From: Paraburkholderia fynbosensis
GTDB taxonomy: Bacteria; Pseudomonadota; Gammaproteobacteria; Burkholderiales; Burkholderiaceae
Length of the DNA stretch: 64,000 bases
Reading direction: 5' to 3'
NCBI RefSeq assembly: GCF_902859935.1
Contig: NZ_CADIKI010000024.1
Location: 1 to 64,000 of the forward strand
The position numbers and the translations under genes were made by a program. The notes beneath the pieces are model-generated. The model saw nothing but the letters and a program-made list of their open reading frames with translations. It was not told the DNA's origin and ran no database searches. Below are positions 61,472 to 64,000 of this stretch, piece after piece (position 1 is the first letter of the stretch; each line of letters begins with the position of its first letter).

Positions 61472-61789
61472 ATGCGTTCTCAAGTCGGCTTCGTCGACGG
61501 GGCCCCATCGGCGAATCGCGCAGGCGTGCTCGAACAAAGCACGACAGACGCGCTCAGTCAGGCCGGACTCGGCGCGCGCATGCAGGCCGAAGGCCTGCTG
61601 CATCATGGCTTCGAGCTCGAATTTGACGGTCAACGCCGTCGCATCGCGCCGACCGAATTGACTGGGCACTCGATCACGGGCTATGCGCAGCACGAAGTCG
61701 TCAAGGATCTCGTTGTGGCGGGACTCGCGGCAGTCGATGCACCGAAGTTCAAGCGGTCGAACGTGTCGCTGCACGACTTTCCGCACTAA
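61472..61789 (+). pseudogene. pobA: 4-hydroxybenzoate 3-monooxygenase (PobA) N-terminal remnant
   Basis: A 105-codon frame starting with ATG behind CGGAGACAAC. After MRSQVGFV it drops the FAD-binding GAGPxG region and resumes at RAGVLEQSTTDALSQAGLG, FELEFDGQRRRI, LTGHSITGYAQHEVVKDLV and DAPKFKRSNVSLHDF, which match residues about 45-130 of PobA (usual length about 390 aa). It stops at 61789. An internal deletion and loss of the last two thirds make it non-functional. PobA converts 4-hydroxybenzoate to protocatechuate. Confidence 0.78.
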
Positions 61790-61983
61790 TTGCTGTATCG
61801 TGTCTCCCGGCTGGCATCGCAGCCATTATGACCGCTCGCGCGCTCGCGTGGGGCATCGTTTCCGCTGAACGCTTGTGGTGGCTCCGGTCACAGTTCGATT
61901 CATAGCTGATCCCTATGAATTGACTGCTGAAGCGGACGTCCCGTGGTGGGACTACAGACTTAAGGCAATTGGAGAAAGTTGAA

Positions 61984-62337
61984 ATGAAAGCATTCCCGGC
62001 AATGAAGGTGATCGGCGGTGCGCTGATCGTTCTCGCGTCCCTCAATGCTTACGCGCAAGACAACGAGGCGGCTTCGCCGGCCGCTGCCGCGCCGACCCCG
62101 GAGCAGACTAAGCAGGCTAACCGTGCGTTGCAACGCAAGGTGCGCGCCACGCTGGCGAAGACGAAGGGCGTGAGCGTCGCGAACATCATCGTGGGCGCGC
62201 GCGGCGGCGACGTGACGCTGGCGGGGTCGGTGCCCGACGGGGCGCAAATCGACCGTGCGACGCAAGCCGCCCAAGGCGTGGCGGGCGTGAAGTCGGTGAA
62301 GAACGCGCTGACCATTCGCAGCGAAGGCGGTCAGTGA
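61984..62337 (+). CDS. BON-domain periplasmic protein
   Basis: A 117-aa protein. The signal peptide KAFPAMKVIGGALIVLASLN ends at AYAQ; a BON domain follows (LQRKVRATLAKTKGVSVANI, GDVTLAGSVPDGAQIDRATQ, GVKSVKNALTI). BON domains bind phospholipid or act in envelope stress responses, as in OsmY. The start at 61984 follows TTGGAGAAAGTTGAA. Codon use is GC-rich, and the gene has no functional link to its neighbours. Confidence 0.88.
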   Translation: MKAFPAMKVIGGALIVLASLNAYAQDNEAASPAAAAPTPEQTKQANRALQRKVRATLAKTKGVSVANIIVGARGGDVTLAGSVPDGAQIDRATQAAQGVAGVKSVKNALTIRSEGGQ

Positions 62338-62391
62338 GTGGTAGTTTTGGCTCTGTCAGGTTGCTGCGGAAGACGGCGGTACAATGAAGTG

Positions 62392-63124
62392 ATGAAGAAA
62401 ACCAAATCGCTTTATCACGGTTACCGCTTCCTTGCAGTCGTCATCAGCTGCGCGGTTCGCTGATATTTCCGGTTCGGCCTGAGCCTGCGCGACATTGAAG
62501 AGTTGTTGCTCGAGCGTGGTGTCGTGGTCACGCACGAAACGCTCCATTGCTGGTGCGACAAATTCGGCGCTGGATTCACCCGTTGCGCTAAAGCGGCGCC
62601 AAGCCGGGCAGCACGTGGCATCCCGACGAGATGTTCATGACGCTGCGCGGTTAGCGCGCACCCGGTGTGGCGAGCGAGACCAGGATGGTGTCGAACTCAA
62701 CGTGCAGGTGCAAAAACGGCGCGACAAGGCCGCGGCCAAGCGCTTCTTTCAGCGGATGCTGCGATCCTATCCGGCGCCGCGCAAGGTCGCTGCCGACCAG
62801 TTGCGCAGTTATCCGGCGGCGAAGGCCGATATTCCCGAGCTCGCCCAGGTGGAGCACGTCTTCTTCGAATCGGCTGCGCGCGTGAACAACCGCGCCGAGA
62901 ATAGTCACCAGCCAACCCGCAGGCGCGAACGCCAGGCGTGCGGCTTTCGCGATGCCCGTCGCACGCAGGCGTTTCTCTCATGCTTCGGCCCGATCCGGCA
63001 GCACTCCGCGTTGCCCAGACATCGGATGAACGCGGTATGTCATCGCGCGATGTCAAAAGAACGGCTCGCTACATGGCATGACTGGACCGGCCTCACTCGC
63101 AGGCATCCGGGCTATCCGAGATAG
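62392..63124 (+). pseudogene. IS6-family transposase, degraded
   Basis: It begins MKKTKSLYHGYRFLAVVISC, then has TGA in place of the expected tryptophan (CAVR-stop-YFRFGLSLRDIEELL). The first catalytic region is scrambled by a frameshift and a deletion, and the remainder reads VQVQKRRDKAAAKRFFQRML, QLRSYPAAKADIPELAQVEH, RVNNRAENSHQPTRRRERQA and FRDARRTQAFLSCFGPIRQH to 63124. The third catalytic residue region (NRAENSHQ) survives. GGCTCTGTCAGGTT at 62349 may be the left terminal repeat. It differs from the IS6 remnant at 37543. Confidence 0.82.
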
Positions 63125-63652
63125 GATAACTATTCTTGAGGCCGGCACGTAGCCGGTGCTTCTCAACTTGACAGTGCCCTCGCCGGCTCGGTTGTCGCGC
63201 CCCAAGGTGCTGGGAACAAGATTATGCAAACGAACGGAGAAGCCTGTGTGAGACGGCTCTGGTCCATTTAACTTTACATAAAAAGAATGATCGCGTGTTA
63301 ATACGTATTCCTATGTATTTGCCATCGATGAGGTACCGGCTACCGAGCTTCGGGCATATCAGGCCTGTAGCGCCTCCGCATGGAAGCCACCTGCAGTGCG
63401 ACCTCATCGAACGCTTCGATCATGGATGGCGTGTCACCCTCCTGGTCACGCGGCGCAAGACGCCCGGCGCCAGTTAGGCGCAGCTCGCAGTGTCTGTCAA
63501 AATAGCGGCATCGGTTCGCCAGTTGCTGCGCACCCAAATGCGTCTTCGCGGGGCCGAATGTTGCCGCCAACGGGCGATCAACAGTGCCGAAAACGGCGAC
63601 CGGCAACCAACCTCCTGGCGATCGCAGGAAGAACCGTTACAGCAGGCACGAC
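63125..63652. other. Gene-poor stretch before terminal gene
   Basis: 528 bp. GGCCGGCACGTAGCCGGTGC at 63139 has a small GCCGG...CCGGT dyad. A 60-codon plus-strand frame at 63295-63477 (containing CDLIERFDHGWRVTLLVTRR) might be a small gene but lacks a clear ribosome site. Nothing else is recognised. Confidence 0.35.
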
Positions 63653-64000
63653 ATGGCACACGAGCGATGCGAACAATGCGGCAACCCGACGCCGCCCTGG
63701 GACACCATCCACTGCGGCTCCGGCGATGGCAGCTATGAATTGCTCTGCACTTCGTGCTTCAACGCCAGGATAGCCGAGTCCACCGGATTCACCGATTTCG
63801 AGAATGTTCGGCTTGACGCCATCCGGATGATTGACTGCGACGGGGAGGCCCACCAGTTCCATTTCCAGCTCCGGCTCCTGGGCGACCGGATTGCTCTGGA
63901 TGGCTTTGAACTTCGAGGAGAGCTTCCTGCCGGTTACCGGTTCCAGCAGATCGGCGAAGCCGACGATGATGTATTCGTGCTGCTCGGGCGCCTCGTAGAA
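63653..64000 (+). CDS. Zinc-ribbon protein of unknown function, partial
   Basis: An open frame of 116 codons running off the window end. It begins MAHERCEQCGNPTPPW, with C6-x-x-C9 and C32-x-x-C35 (LLCTSCF) as a probable zinc ribbon, then an acidic beta-rich region (GFTDFENVRLDAIRMIDCDG, HFQLRLLGDRIALDGFELRG). Composition and residue order are those of a real protein. I recall similar uncharacterised DUF proteins in proteobacteria but assign no function. The ribosome site is weak (AGCAGGCACGAC). Confidence 0.65.
   Translation, partial: MAHERCEQCGNPTPPWDTIHCGSGDGSYELLCTSCFNARIAESTGFTDFENVRLDAIRMIDCDGEAHQFHFQLRLLGDRIALDGFELRGELPAGYRFQQIGEADDDVFVLLGRLVE

Overview
The window looks like part of a secondary replicon or genomic island of a Burkholderiaceae bacterium (Paraburkholderia/Caballeronia-like). 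Support comes from three trimeric porins of the Burkholderia type, the general porin and MFS repertoire, a BON-domain periplasmic protein, and IS200, IS21, IS5 and IS6 elements. Nearly all intact genes are catabolic, transport or regulatory genes for organic acids, sugar acids and phenolic compounds. No rRNA, tRNA or CRISPR array was seen.

Layout. (1) 0.2-4.0 kb is insertion-sequence debris: a dead IS5-type fragment, then an IS200-like element with a frameshifted tnpA that was later split by an IS21 element (1282-3915, flanked by the 5-bp duplication CCATT). The istA of this element has an in-frame stop. (2) 4.5-12.0 kb, plus strand: an ABC importer (fused permease, ATPase, binding protein), a porin, a COG3618 amidohydrolase and a Bcr-type MFS exporter. 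(3) 12.2-22.6 kb, minus strand: a LysR regulator, a flavin reductase fused to a MarR-like domain, a gutted luciferase-type monooxygenase, a second COG3618 amidohydrolase, a 2-hydroxyacid dehydrogenase, an RraA-type aldolase, an SDR, an FAD-linked 2-hydroxyacid dehydrogenase, an aldo/keto reductase and a uronate-dehydrogenase-like protein. (4) 23.0-37.3 kb: an HpaI-type aldolase, two copies of a two-gene module (beta-propeller lactonase plus small unknown protein) in opposite orientation, hppD, etfBA, two anion-symporter MFS proteins and a porin. (5) 37.5-38.6 kb: a broken IS6 transposase abutting a thiolase fragment. (6) 39.2-52.3 kb: an idonate/gluconate-type gene set (dkgB-like reductase, MFS, cytochrome b561, 2-hydroxyacid dehydrogenase, gluconate 5-dehydrogenase-like SDR, cyclase, idonate dehydrogenase-like, gluconolactonase-like, LacI regulator, GarR-like dehydrogenase, gluconokinase), followed by an SDR and an NTF2-like protein. 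(7) 52.6-58.1 kb: hydroxycinnamate degradation (ech, vdh, fcs) and a second LacI regulator. (8) 58.4-64.0 kb: an intact IS5 transposase, a third porin, a pobA remnant, a BON protein, a dead IS6 transposase and a zinc-ribbon protein running off the end.

The strongest unifying signal is a 16-bp palindrome, ATGTGAMCGKTCACAT, found six times (42433, 44435, 50494, 50672, 52512, 59547). It lies upstream of the cytochrome b561/MFS/reductase operon, between the divergent idnO-like and cyclase genes, upstream of the SDR/NTF2 pair (twice), upstream of ech-vdh-fcs and upstream of the last porin. With two GntR/IdnR-like LacI regulators encoded in the same 17 kb, this suggests one regulon that joins sugar-acid oxidation/phosphorylation to side-chain cleavage of ferulate-type acids. 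One reading is a system for a compound containing both moieties (a hydroxycinnamoyl ester or glycoside); this is inference.

A second theme is decay and recruitment. Two aromatic or two-component oxygenases (an LLM monooxygenase and pobA) survive only as internally deleted remnants with ribosome binding sites, while etfBA and ech-vdh have a markedly GC-richer codon style than their neighbours.
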